Assembly: GCF_008806755.1 (NCBI RefSeq)
Contig: NZ_WAAU01000021.1
Span: 1-64,000, forward strand
Origin: Tenacibaculum aiptasiae
GTDB taxonomy: Bacteria > Bacteroidota > Bacteroidia > Flavobacteriales > Flavobacteriaceae
DNA length: 64,000 nucleotides
Direction: 5' to 3'
In this document: positions 17,789 through 26,678 of the stretch, piece by piece
Numbering within the stretch: position 1 is the first letter of the stretch
Layout of the letters: every line of letters begins with the position of its first letter
Notes under the pieces: model-generated
Told to the model about the DNA's origin: nothing
Seen by the model: only the letters and a program-made list of their open reading frames with translations
Databases searched by the model: none
Program-made: the position numbers and the translations under genes

Positions 17789-19312
17789 TTACTTTTCATA
17801 AATATAAATATCATCAATAGCAGTCATACCTCCAGCGTGTTTTACAGCAATAGTATAATCTCCTGCTACTACTTTTTTAGCTATAGTTGCATTTAATATT
17901 TCCCATGACGATGTTGTTGTTGATTTTTTTACATCTAAAGAAATCACTTCTGCTCCTGAAGCTGATTTTAATTCAACTTTAATACTTGTAGTATCTCCCC
18001 AAGGTTCAATTACCTGACTACTAAATTGCACTCCTAGTTTATTTGCTTCAAACGTTTTTGATAACTTAAATGTCTTTGTCGCTTCAGTAGCAAAATAACC
18101 ACCTATTTCCCCCATATTAATTCCCATAAAACTAGTATCATTCTCACTATACACTAAGCTATTGTAGGCCGGAAAATCTCCTTTTTTCCCTCTACAATAT
18201 TTATCAATCTTTTCAACAGCGTTCTTTGCATTAGCAAAACCTTCTACATTTTCCTCAAATGTAAAGCCATATAAAACTTTTGAATCATCTACTTTAATTG
18301 TTACCGTATCTTCAACAGCTATATCTTTTTCATTTGTAACTACAATTTTAAATACATATTCTCCTGCTTGTAAATTAGATACCTTAGTATCCTCTTTGTC
18401 ACTATCAGCAATTGTCACTCCCTTTCCGCTTACTTTTGTCCAAACAATTGATTTAATTTTTTCTCCTTTCGGGTTTGTTATAGTGCTATTTAAGTCAAAT
18501 GTATTCGTTGGCAAATTAATTGTTGCATCTGCTCCTGCATTTACTTTTACTTCACTAGCACTACTAGTCGTTTTATCTGTATAAATTTTAATATTGTCCA
18601 AGCCAACACCTTTTGGAGCGTGAAATACTATTAATTCATATTCACCAGCTACTATTTTACTTGGAATCTTTGTAGCATATTTCGACCAAGTATATCCTTT
18701 TTCAGACGGTGTTAAGTTGATCGATTCTTTTGTTTTCTTTGAACGTAAGAAAATATTAATTGCTGGAAAAATATAACTTGTATTTACATCTTGCCCATAA
18801 TAATCATAAGAAATCGACAATTCATTTACATTAAAATCTTTTGCAAAATTCAAGGTTCTTTTTGTTGAATACAAGGCAACACACGAAGCTTCTCCGTCTG
18901 TATTACTCCAACCTCCACCTGACTTTATTGCATTATTAAATAACCTTCCCATAAAATAAGTGTCGTTTCCTTCAAAGTTTATTGGTGCTTTGGTTGGAAA
19001 ATCTTCTTTTTTACCTCTCGCTAGATTACACTTATAAGTAGTTTCTGAAATATTTCGGATAGGCGTTTCCTTATCTGATGATTTATTTTCTAAAACACCT
19101 ACAAAACCTTCATTATCATCTTCAAAATCGAAGTCAAATAAAATAACTGAGCTACTTGTTGGCGGTGTTGTAGGAACAACTGTAATTGTTTTTACAGAAG
19201 GAATGCTTCCTACTACTGTTAAATTATCTATTCCTTGTTGTTCTATTGTAGTTTCACTACACGATGTTAAAAAAGTCGCTGTTAATGCTACTATTGATAG
19301 TATTTTTTTCAT
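17789..19312 (-). CDS. Lipoprotein with two related jelly-roll-like domains and a PKD-like domain
   Basis: A 507-residue exported lipoprotein (lipobox ending FLTSC, about Cys17). Two related domains, about residues 60-245 and 345-505, each contain a RGKK-DFP segment, a NDT-FMG segment and a VAGEY/VAGDY-aDNI/IDDI strand ending, as in choice-of-anchor or carbohydrate-binding jelly rolls. Between them lies a PKD-like domain (about 255-340). No catalytic motif was seen. It is divergent from the ECF sigma/FecR/TonB receptor set and is a good candidate target or surface partner of it. The ATG at 19312 is chosen because it precedes the signal peptide; a frame back to 19351 is less likely. Confidence 0.75.
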   Translation of the reverse strand: MKKILSIVALTATFLTSCSETTIEQQGIDNLTVVGSIPSVKTITVVPTTPPTSSSVILFDFDFEDDNEGFVGVLENKSSDKETPIRNISETTYKCNLARGKKEDFPTKAPINFEGNDTYFMGRLFNNAIKSGGGWSNTDGEASCVALYSTKRTLNFAKDFNVNELSISYDYYGQDVNTSYIFPAINIFLRSKKTKESINLTPSEKGYTWSKYATKIPSKIVAGEYELIVFHAPKGVGLDNIKIYTDKTTSSASEVKVNAGADATINLPTNTFDLNSTITNPKGEKIKSIVWTKVSGKGVTIADSDKEDTKVSNLQAGEYVFKIVVTNEKDIAVEDTVTIKVDDSKVLYGFTFEENVEGFANAKNAVEKIDKYCRGKKGDFPAYNSLVYSENDTSFMGINMGEIGGYFATEATKTFKLSKTFEANKLGVQFSSQVIEPWGDTTSIKVELKSASGAEVISLDVKKSTTTSSWEILNATIAKKVVAGDYTIAVKHAGGMTAIDDIYIYEK

Positions 19313-19382
19313 TTTTAAATATATTAAGGGTGTTCTAATGCTTAATCGCATCTATTATTTGATTGTGAAACGAAACATGATT

Positions 19383-19526
19383 AAAAAACCCTACTTTTTG
19401 TTTTGAATTCTTTTCCTGGGAAACACCAACTCTTAGAAAAAACATTCACAAAACCTCATAAAGACTATTAATTATCTTTGAAAAAAATATTTTATAAAAA
19501 GAATTTATTTTTTAGTAGGGTTTTTT
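19383..19526. repeat. 13-bp inverted repeat in divergent promoter region
   Basis: AAAAAACCCTACT (19383-19395) and its exact complement AGTAGGGTTTTTT (19514-19526) face outward. Each gene therefore has the same AGTAGGGTTTTTT element in sense orientation, 71 bases (lipoprotein) and 38 bases (sigma factor) before its start. It could be the ECF promoter or an operator shared by both genes. TATCTTTG (19473-19480) is a separate ordinary -7 box candidate for the sigma gene. Confidence 0.55.
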
Positions 19527-19563
19527 GATAGTTAATCGTTATACGTCAAACAAAAAGTATTTT

Positions 19564-20073
19564 ATGAAGGATGTAAACTCTGTTTGTGCTCCCGTAACCT
19601 ATAAAAAGTTATATGATTCATACGCTGATGGATTATATGGTTTTATGATATATAAATGTGGTGATAGTGCAAAAGCTCAAGATTTTGTTCAAGAAGCTTT
19701 TGTTAAGTTATGGACTAACTGTTCTAAGGTTATTTTTGAAAAAGCAAAATCCTATTTATTTACTGTTGCTAATAATTTATTTCTTGATGATTATGCACAT
19801 CAAAAGGTCGTTTTAGCCCACAAAAAGCTAGATGTAAAAAGTACGACCAATGAAACTCCTGAATACTTATTGGAAGAACAAGAATTTTTAAAAAAGCTTC
19901 AAAAAGCAATTAGTGATTTGCCTGATAAACAACGTGAGGTTTTTTTAATGAATAGAATTGATAAGAAAAAATATAGAGAAATAGCCGAAGAACTAGAAAT
20001 ATCAGTAAAAGCAGTAGAAAAAAGAATGACTTTGGCTTTAAAAACATTACGAACTCAAATAAAAGGCATATAA
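19564..20073 (+). CDS. ECF-type RNA polymerase sigma factor
   Basis: A 169-residue sigma-70 factor of the extracytoplasmic-function class, FecI-like. Region 2 is seen at about 10-75 (LYDSYADGLYGFM, DFVQEAFVKLW) and region 4 at about 110-165 (LPDKQREVFLMNRIDKKKYREIAEEL). It is followed at once by a FecR anti-sigma and an STN-TonB receptor, the classical three-part surface signalling unit. The ATG at 19564 is preferred to a TTG at 19525 because the former starts next to the conserved domain. Confidence 0.9.
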   Translation: MKDVNSVCAPVTYKKLYDSYADGLYGFMIYKCGDSAKAQDFVQEAFVKLWTNCSKVIFEKAKSYLFTVANNLFLDDYAHQKVVLAHKKLDVKSTTNETPEYLLEEQEFLKKLQKAISDLPDKQREVFLMNRIDKKKYREIAEELEISVKAVEKRMTLALKTLRTQIKGI

Positions 20074-20074
20074 T

Positions 20075-21004
20075 ATGGATCCAATAGAAAAATCAGATAC
20101 TTTATTAGCAAAATGGCTTTCTGGAGAAATGTCTCAAAAAGAACTAGCTGCCTTTGAAAAAACAGAAGATTTTCATTTGTTTAAAAGAATTTCAGAAGAA
20201 TCACAGAATTTTGAAAGACCCCTTTTAAACAAAGAGGATGTGTACTTAAAAATATTAGAGGATATTGAACGTAAAAAAGCTGCAAATAAAACAACTGTTC
20301 GACGTTTATTTCCTAAAAAAATTCTTGCTGTTGCTGCCTCTTTAGCCTTACTTATTAGTTTCTTTTATTTTAATTTTCAAAATGTAGAATCCTCAACTGG
20401 ATATGGAGAACAGTTGGAAATTAATTTACCAGATAATTCAACGGTAATATTAAACGCTCAATCTACCATTGCATACAATAAAAAAGATTGGAATACTAAT
20501 CGATTATTAAAGTTAGAAGGAGAAGCTTTTTTTAAGGTTCAAAAAGGCAGCACTTTTACAGTTGAAACCAATGAAGGTAACATTACTGTTTTAGGTACAC
20601 AATTTAACGTTTTAGAAGATACAGACTTCTTAAAAGTTGAATGTTATGAAGGTAAGGTTAAAGTAGAATCGGAAGGAGAAGTTATATTCTTAACTAAAGG
20701 TAAAACATTTACAAAATTAAAAAGTGACATAAAAACAGGTGATAAAAAAGCAACCGAAAATCCTAATTGGATAAATGGCGAAAGTAGCTTTACTAGTGTA
20801 CCTTTAAAAATTGTTTTAAAATCGCTAGAAAATCAATACAACATAAAATTTAAAGGAAATACAGTTAAAACAAATGATAAATTATTTACAGGTAGCTTTA
20901 TTCATTCAGATTTAAATTTGGCTTTAGATGCTGTTTTTATTCCTATGAATATAGACTATATCATTTCAAACCAAAGCAACATTATTGAATTGACTGAAAA
21001 ATAG
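20075..21004 (+). CDS. FecR-type anti-sigma factor
   Basis: A 309-residue membrane regulator that holds the ECF sigma factor until the receptor signals. The N-terminal cytoplasmic part (1-80) is followed by one membrane helix (about 83-103) and a periplasmic FecR domain (about 110-205, with GEAFFKV and TPFTVET-like strands) and a C-terminal DUF4974-type domain (about 240-305). It starts two bases after the sigma stop and is followed closely by the receptor, so the three are one operon. Confidence 0.9.
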   Translation: MDPIEKSDTLLAKWLSGEMSQKELAAFEKTEDFHLFKRISEESQNFERPLLNKEDVYLKILEDIERKKAANKTTVRRLFPKKILAVAASLALLISFFYFNFQNVESSTGYGEQLEINLPDNSTVILNAQSTIAYNKKDWNTNRLLKLEGEAFFKVQKGSTFTVETNEGNITVLGTQFNVLEDTDFLKVECYEGKVKVESEGEVIFLTKGKTFTKLKSDIKTGDKKATENPNWINGESSFTSVPLKIVLKSLENQYNIKFKGNTVKTNDKLFTGSFIHSDLNLALDAVFIPMNIDYIISNQSNIIELTEK

Positions 21005-21010
21005 TTTTAT

Positions 21011-23572
21011 ATGAAGAAACTGATATGTTTCGTATTGCTGAGTTTATCCTTATCTGTATTTACTCAAAACAAAACGACTCGATTGAGACATTTAAAAGAT
21101 GTTTTAATCGAGTTAAGTGATTTATACAATGTTAAATTTTCTTTTTCAGATGAAATTGTTAATAATCAAAAGGTTCCTTTTAAATCTGGAAAAGACAGAG
21201 ACATAAGCTCTATCATCAAAGGTTTAGAAAAATACTCTAAACTTAATTTTAAAAAAATATCTAAAAACAGGTATGCTATTTCAAAACTTAAGAACAGAGT
21301 AAACATTTGTGGAAATCTCTTTTCTAAACACAATAAAGAACCTTTAATTGGTGCTACTATAACTTTAAAAAATAAAAACATAGGTACTCAAACCAATATT
21401 GATGGTTACTTCGAGCTAAGAAATCTATATATCACTGATACCATAAACATTTCCTTTGTCGGATTTAAATCAAAAAAAAGAGCTGTTGCTAATTTTTCTA
21501 AAGAAAACTGTTTTTCTTTATCTTTAGAAGAAGAAAATGCAGTATTAAATGAAATAGTCATAACTAATTATTTAACTAATGGATTATCTAAAACCATTGA
21601 TGGTGCTATAGTTTTTAAACCTAAAAACCAAGACATTATTCCCGGTTTAACTGAACCAGATGTTTTTTATACAGTTCAACAATTACCAGGAATAGTAAAC
21701 GTTGATGAAACGGCTACTGGAATGCACATTCGTGGTGGTACTCCGGATCAGAACCTAATATTATTCAATCAAATAAAACTATTTACAGCTTCGCATTTCT
21801 TTGGAGCCATATCTGCCTTGAATCCTGAAACTATAGATAAGGTTGAAGTATATAGAGGTGCTTCTAAAGCCAAATACGGTAATCATATTGGAGGCGTTAT
21901 TAACGTTGAAACTGGTAACGACATCCCATCAAAAATTAAAGGTTCTGTAGGAATGAACTTTACACATGCCGATGCTAATGTTAGTTTACCTATTTCTCCC
22001 CAATTAAGCATATCAGTTTCTGGAAGACGTTCAATTACTGATGTATTGAATACTCCCACATACAGACAATTATCTCAAAAAACTTTTCAACACACTACCA
22101 TATCTAAAGATAAAAAATTGGTTGAAGAGATAAATGCTAAAATTAATACTGATGTTTTCTTTCAAGATTTTAATACTAAAATAATTTATAAACCAACTGA
22201 ACAAGACAAAATATCACTCAGTCAAATTAGTATTAAAAATTCATTGGACCACTCTTTTTTCTCTTCCGATTTTAATGATCAAAGAAGTGATGATTTATTA
22301 ATAAAAAATGATGGTTATAATATAGGATGGGATAAACAATGGAATTCAAAAACCAGTAGTAAAACTACTATTAGTTATTCTGATTATAATTTAAAATATA
22401 GAAACAATAAAGAGAAAGATAACGCATCGTATGCTTTTACGACAAAAAATAATCATGTTAAAAACCTAGACATTAGCACTAGTTTTGATTATAAAATAAA
22501 TACGAGCTCTAGAGTTAGTATAGGATATCAGTATGCTTATAATGATGTTTACTTTCTCTTAAGTAAAAAAAATGATCTTCTTTTTGTAGAAAAATCTTCA
22601 ACCCAAAGTGACATCAACCAATCACATTCTTTTTTTACTGAGTACCTGTACAACAAAAACAAAAACATCACAGTGAGCTTAGGAGCAAGAGCAAATCACT
22701 TTTCTTTATTAAACAAAACCACTTTTGAACCTAGAATATACAGTCAAATACAAGTTTTACCTAAATTTTGGTTGAGTAGTTCTTTTGAAATAAAACAACA
22801 AAATATTAGTCGAATAGTTGAATTTTACACTACCGATTTTGGTTTGGAAAATCAATTATGGGCACTATCTAATCAAAAAGACATTCCTTTATTAGAAAGT
22901 CAACAAATCACTATTGGAGCTTTATTCAAAAGAAACAATTGGCTAATTGATTTAGATGTTTATAAGAGAGAAATAAAAGGAATTACCTCTTTAACTAGTG
23001 GCTTTGATTCTTTTACAAGAGATATTTTAACAGGTAAATCGAAAACACTTGGCTTAGACTTTTTAATAAAGAAGAACTGGAAAAATTATAATACTTGGTT
23101 AAGTTATCATACAGGAAAAACTACTTTTCTCATCAATGACTTTAATGAAAACAAAGAGTTTACTGGCAATTTTGATGTTACTCATTCCTTTTATTTAGCT
23201 AACAATTTTAAATATAAGGAGTATAACTTTTCATTAGGTTATACTTATAGAATAGGGATTCCATTCACTTCTAATAATGGTTTAGCTAATAATTACTTTA
23301 TTGAAAGAAACGGCATTAATGATAGTAGGCTTCCTAATTTTTCTAGATTAGATTTTTCAGCTGGATATGATTTTTATATGAATAAAAAGAAAACCGTAAA
23401 AGGAAGGTTCAATATCTCATTATTGAACATTCTAAATAAAAAAAACATTCTTAAAAGAACCTATGATATTGTTAAAGAAAATAAAAATGGTTTTGATGAA
23501 GGAAAACTAATAGAACAAAATACAGAATCTTTAGGTTTTACCCCAAACGTAAGTTTTAGGTTAAGTTTTTAA
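21011..23572 (+). CDS. STN-containing TonB-dependent receptor
   Basis: An 853-residue outer-membrane receptor of FecA type. After a signal peptide (1-18) come an STN signalling domain (about 27-90), a carboxypeptidase-like beta domain (97-175), a plug (about 205-300, with QLPGIVNVDE and MHIRGGTPDQN) and a beta-barrel. The STN domain is what touches FecR, so ligand uptake would switch on the ECF sigma. The ligand cannot be told; no SusD partner lies next to it. Confidence 0.88.
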   Translation: MKKLICFVLLSLSLSVFTQNKTTRLRHLKDVLIELSDLYNVKFSFSDEIVNNQKVPFKSGKDRDISSIIKGLEKYSKLNFKKISKNRYAISKLKNRVNICGNLFSKHNKEPLIGATITLKNKNIGTQTNIDGYFELRNLYITDTINISFVGFKSKKRAVANFSKENCFSLSLEEENAVLNEIVITNYLTNGLSKTIDGAIVFKPKNQDIIPGLTEPDVFYTVQQLPGIVNVDETATGMHIRGGTPDQNLILFNQIKLFTASHFFGAISALNPETIDKVEVYRGASKAKYGNHIGGVINVETGNDIPSKIKGSVGMNFTHADANVSLPISPQLSISVSGRRSITDVLNTPTYRQLSQKTFQHTTISKDKKLVEEINAKINTDVFFQDFNTKIIYKPTEQDKISLSQISIKNSLDHSFFSSDFNDQRSDDLLIKNDGYNIGWDKQWNSKTSSKTTISYSDYNLKYRNNKEKDNASYAFTTKNNHVKNLDISTSFDYKINTSSRVSIGYQYAYNDVYFLLSKKNDLLFVEKSSTQSDINQSHSFFTEYLYNKNKNITVSLGARANHFSLLNKTTFEPRIYSQIQVLPKFWLSSSFEIKQQNISRIVEFYTTDFGLENQLWALSNQKDIPLLESQQITIGALFKRNNWLIDLDVYKREIKGITSLTSGFDSFTRDILTGKSKTLGLDFLIKKNWKNYNTWLSYHTGKTTFLINDFNENKEFTGNFDVTHSFYLANNFKYKEYNFSLGYTYRIGIPFTSNNGLANNYFIERNGINDSRLPNFSRLDFSAGYDFYMNKKKTVKGRFNISLLNILNKKNILKRTYDIVKENKNGFDEGKLIEQNTESLGFTPNVSFRLSF

Positions 23573-23612
23573 AAACATAAAGTTGTAATTTATTTATTTC
23601 ATAAAGTATAAA

Positions 23613-23620
23613 TATATTTG
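23613..23620 (+). promoter_or_regulatory. -7 box for first DUF3078 gene
   Basis: TATATTTG, 58 bases before the start codon, separates this gene from the receptor operon. Confidence 0.5.
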
Positions 23621-23678
23621 CTGATTTTTTTAATGTTAGTCTAACTAATTAATAGACAATAGTTTTAAAATATAATCG

Positions 23679-24527
23679 ATGCAAAAGTTATTTTTAATAC
23701 TTTTTATAAGTGTTGCTAGTATAATGTATTCGCAACAAAAAAAAGATAGTATTCCTAAAAAGTGGACTGTACTAGGTAAATCTACTTTTTTATTTAACCA
23801 ATCTTCCTTTTCTAATTGGACAGCTGGAGGTAATAATACTATAGCTGGAAATATTAGTTTGAATTATGATTTTAACTATAAAAAAGGAAACTGGAACTGG
23901 GATAATAAAATTATTAGTGCCTATGGTATTAGCCATATAAGTGGTTCGGGATTACAAAAAACTGACGATCGTTTTGAATACAATTCATTACTTGGTTTAA
24001 AGGCTAAAAAGTATTGGTTCTTTTCTTTCTTTAGTAATTTTAAAACTCAATACACTAAAGGATATAATTATAAAACAGACCCTAAGGTATTGGTTTCTGA
24101 TTTTTTTGCCCCTGCTTATTGGAGTTTTGGACCCGGTATGCTTTGGAAAAAATCTGATAACGCAAGAATAAATATTGCACCAGCAACTTCCCGTTTTACT
24201 TTTGTTTCCGATCAGTTCTCTGGAAAATATGGTGTAAAAGAAAATAGAAATACAAGTTACAGTTTAGGTTTTAATTTATCTGCCTACTTTAAATATGCTA
24301 TAATGAAAGATGTTATTATGGAAAACATATTATCTGTATACTCTGATTATTTACAAAAACCTCAAAACATTGATATTGATTATCAATTGAACTTCTTTGT
24401 AAAAATAAACAAGTATCTTTCTACTAATGTTGGATTTCATGCTATTATAGATGATGATGCTTCTAGTAAAATTCAATTCAAAGAAGTATTTGGTTTAGGA
24501 TTAAATTATATCTTTCATAAAAAGTGA
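23679..24527 (+). CDS. DUF3078 family outer-membrane-type protein (copy 1)
   Basis: A 282-residue exported protein of the DUF3078 family, of unknown function. It has a signal peptide (1-19) and then many alternating hydrophobic strands, as in an outer-membrane barrel or beta-rich periplasmic protein. Marker segments are FLFNQSSFSNWTAGG, NYDFNYKKGNW and FGPGMLWKKSDN. The next gene is a clear paralogue with the same segments. Other flavobacteria often have one such gene near the Suf/DUF2480 group, as I recall. Confidence 0.75.
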   Translation: MQKLFLILFISVASIMYSQQKKDSIPKKWTVLGKSTFLFNQSSFSNWTAGGNNTIAGNISLNYDFNYKKGNWNWDNKIISAYGISHISGSGLQKTDDRFEYNSLLGLKAKKYWFFSFFSNFKTQYTKGYNYKTDPKVLVSDFFAPAYWSFGPGMLWKKSDNARINIAPATSRFTFVSDQFSGKYGVKENRNTSYSLGFNLSAYFKYAIMKDVIMENILSVYSDYLQKPQNIDIDYQLNFFVKINKYLSTNVGFHAIIDDDASSKIQFKEVFGLGLNYIFHKK

Positions 24528-24542
24528 CTTTTAATAAATAAC

Positions 24543-24573
24543 TTTGTCTAAAGTAAGGGAAGTGTAATTTTTG
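24543..24573 (+). promoter_or_regulatory. Promoter of second DUF3078 gene
   Basis: TTTG (24543-24546) and TAATTTTTG (24565-24573) are 18 bases apart, close to the -33/-7 pattern, with one extra T in the -7 box. Confidence 0.5.
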
Positions 24574-24607
24574 CACAAAAAAAGAATTTAAATATAAAAA
24601 CATACCA

Positions 24608-25447
24608 ATGAAAAAACTATTAGCTATTGCTGTATTATTTGGAGCTTTAACAGTTAATGCACAAGAAGAAAAAAAAGAAGAACCAAAAGAAGGTTGGAAA
24701 AAAAGTGGTAACATCTCTTTTTTATTCAATCAGTCTGCATTTAATAACTGGTTAGCTGGAGGAACTAACAATATTTCTGGAACTTTAGGTTTAAATTATG
24801 ATTTTAACTATGCTAAAGGCGATTGGACTTGGGATAATAAAATAATTGCTTCGTATGGTTTAACTAAATTAAGAGGTCAAGATTTACAAAAAACGGATGA
24901 TCGTTTTGAGTTAAACTCTTTAGTAGGTAAAAAAGCTTCAGGATATTGGTACTATTCTGCTTTTTTCAACTTTAAAACACAAATGTCTTCTACATTTGTA
25001 AATGGAGTTCAAACTTCACATTTTTTCTCACCTGCCTATTTCCAATTTGGACCAGGTATGTTATGGAAAAAATCTGATAATTTAAAAGTAAACATAGCTC
25101 CTGCTACTTCTAAATTGGTAGTAGTTAATAGTGATTTAACTATTGCAGGACCTGCGTTTGGTGTTGCACAAGGTGAATCTACTCGTTATGAACTGGGTGC
25201 TGCTGTAAATGCCTACTATAAATTTGTTATAATGGAAAACGTTTCTGTTGAGAATATTTTAAACTTATACAGTAACTACTTAGAAGATTTTCAAAACGTA
25301 GATATCGATTATACTGTAAATGTAGTTATGAAAGTAAATAAGTATTTATCTGCTAACCTTTCTATGCAAGCTATTTATGATGATAATGCATTTAGAGGGT
25401 TTCAAACAAGAGAAGTATTTGGTTTAGGTGTTAACTACGGTTTTTAA
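24608..25447 (+). CDS. DUF3078 family outer-membrane-type protein (copy 2)
   Basis: A 279-residue paralogue of the previous gene. It shares the signal peptide, FLFNQSAFNNWLAGG, NYDFNYAKGDW, LQKTDDRFELNS and FGPGMLWKKSDN segments in the same order. A Glu/Lys-rich stretch follows the signal (about 20-33). It has its own promoter and is ended by a terminator, so the pair may be regulated separately. The tandem arrangement shows a duplication; what they bind or carry is unknown. Confidence 0.78.
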   Translation: MKKLLAIAVLFGALTVNAQEEKKEEPKEGWKKSGNISFLFNQSAFNNWLAGGTNNISGTLGLNYDFNYAKGDWTWDNKIIASYGLTKLRGQDLQKTDDRFELNSLVGKKASGYWYYSAFFNFKTQMSSTFVNGVQTSHFFSPAYFQFGPGMLWKKSDNLKVNIAPATSKLVVVNSDLTIAGPAFGVAQGESTRYELGAAVNAYYKFVIMENVSVENILNLYSNYLEDFQNVDIDYTVNVVMKVNKYLSANLSMQAIYDDNAFRGFQTREVFGLGVNYGF

Positions 25448-25474
25448 TTAACTCTCACCAACAATAATACAAAC

Positions 25475-25502
25475 AAACCTCAGAGGGAAACCTTTGAGGT
25501 TT
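25475..25502 (+). terminator. Terminator after DUF3078 pair
   Basis: AAACCTCAGAGG pairs with CCTTTGAGGTTT (11 of 12), followed by a T run, directly ahead of the CNNM/CBS gene. Confidence 0.85.
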
Positions 25503-25536
25503 CTTTTTTCCTTATTTTAGCCAAAAAAAACAAAAA

Positions 25537-26607
25537 ATGACTTTATTAATAGTTTTCGCAACTTTATCTATTCTCTTTTCCTTTTTATGCTCTATTCTGG
25601 AAGCGGTATTATTAAGTGTAACTCCTACATTTATCAATCTAAAAAAGAAAGAAGGAAAAGCTTTTGCAACTAAATTAGAAGAAATTAAAAAAGATGTTGA
25701 CAAACCCTTAATTGCTATTTTAACTCTAAATACTGTTGCGCATACTGTTGGTGCTATATTAGTTGGTACACAAGCTGAAGAAGCTTTTGGAGGTGAAGGT
25801 AATGGAGTTTTTTGGGTGTCTTTTGTAATGACTATTTTAATTTTAGTTGCCTCTGAAATTATTCCTAAAACCATAGGAGCTACTTACTGGAAGGGATTAG
25901 CTAATTTTACAACAAAAGCATTAAGCTTTTTAATTATATTATTTAAATACACTGGAATCATATGGATACTTCAACTATTCACTAAAATGTTTGGTAAAGG
26001 CGGGCATGGTGAAAGCGTTTTAAGTAGAGAAGATTTTTCTGCCATGACTGATATTGCCGAACAAGAAGGTGTTTTTCAAGAAAGTGAAAGTAAGGTTATT
26101 AAAAATATGCTAAACTTTAAAGATGTTCAGGCAAAGCATATTATGACCCCTCGTACAGTAATTGTTACTGCTGATGAAAATCAAACTATTCAATCTTTCT
26201 TTGAAGACAATAGACTTTTACGCTTTTCAAGAATTCCTGTTTACTCTGAAAACTCTGATAATATTACAGGTTATATTTTAAAAGATCAATTATTGCTTGC
26301 TATGGTTGAAAATAAAGGAAATGAACCTTTAAAATCGATTAAAAGAGACATTATCATAGCTAATAGAGAATTATCTATTCCTAACTTATTTGAAAAGCTA
26401 ATAGAGCAAAGAGAACACTTAGCTCTTGTTGTTGATGAATATGGAACAGTAAGCGGTTTAGTAACTCAAGAAGATGTTATTGAAACTTTATTAGGTTATG
26501 AAATAATGGATGAAAGCGATAATGTTGCAGATTTACAAAGTTTAGCTAGAAAAAGTTGGGAACAACGTGCTAAGCGTTTAGGAATTATAGAAGATAAAGA
26601 AGAATAA
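25537..26607 (+). CDS. CNNM-domain/CBS transporter-like protein
   Basis: A 356-residue membrane protein of the CNNM/DUF21 (CorC/HlyC-like) family: about four hydrophobic segments (1-25, 65-80, 90-110, 125-145) followed by a pair of CBS domains (about 195-320, with HIMTPRTVIVT and LALVVDEYGTVSGLVTQEDVIE). Related proteins move Mg2+ or Co2+ or regulate such flux; older databases call them haemolysins. It lacks the extra C-terminal CorC-HlyC domain, stopping soon after the second CBS. Single-gene unit between two terminators. Confidence 0.87.
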   Translation: MTLLIVFATLSILFSFLCSILEAVLLSVTPTFINLKKKEGKAFATKLEEIKKDVDKPLIAILTLNTVAHTVGAILVGTQAEEAFGGEGNGVFWVSFVMTILILVASEIIPKTIGATYWKGLANFTTKALSFLIILFKYTGIIWILQLFTKMFGKGGHGESVLSREDFSAMTDIAEQEGVFQESESKVIKNMLNFKDVQAKHIMTPRTVIVTADENQTIQSFFEDNRLLRFSRIPVYSENSDNITGYILKDQLLLAMVENKGNEPLKSIKRDIIIANRELSIPNLFEKLIEQREHLALVVDEYGTVSGLVTQEDVIETLLGYEIMDESDNVADLQSLARKSWEQRAKRLGIIEDKEE

Positions 26608-26625
26608 TTTTTTATTTCATAAAAT

Positions 26626-26659
26626 AAAAAAGGAGAAGCATTTAGCTTCTCCTTTTTTT
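26626..26659. terminator. Bidirectional terminator
   Basis: AAGGAGAAGC / GCTTCTCCTT stem with A and T runs on both sides, between the CNNM/CBS gene and the converging TonB-dependent receptor. Confidence 0.9.
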
Positions 26660-26678
26660 ATAGTATTAGTTTTAACTT

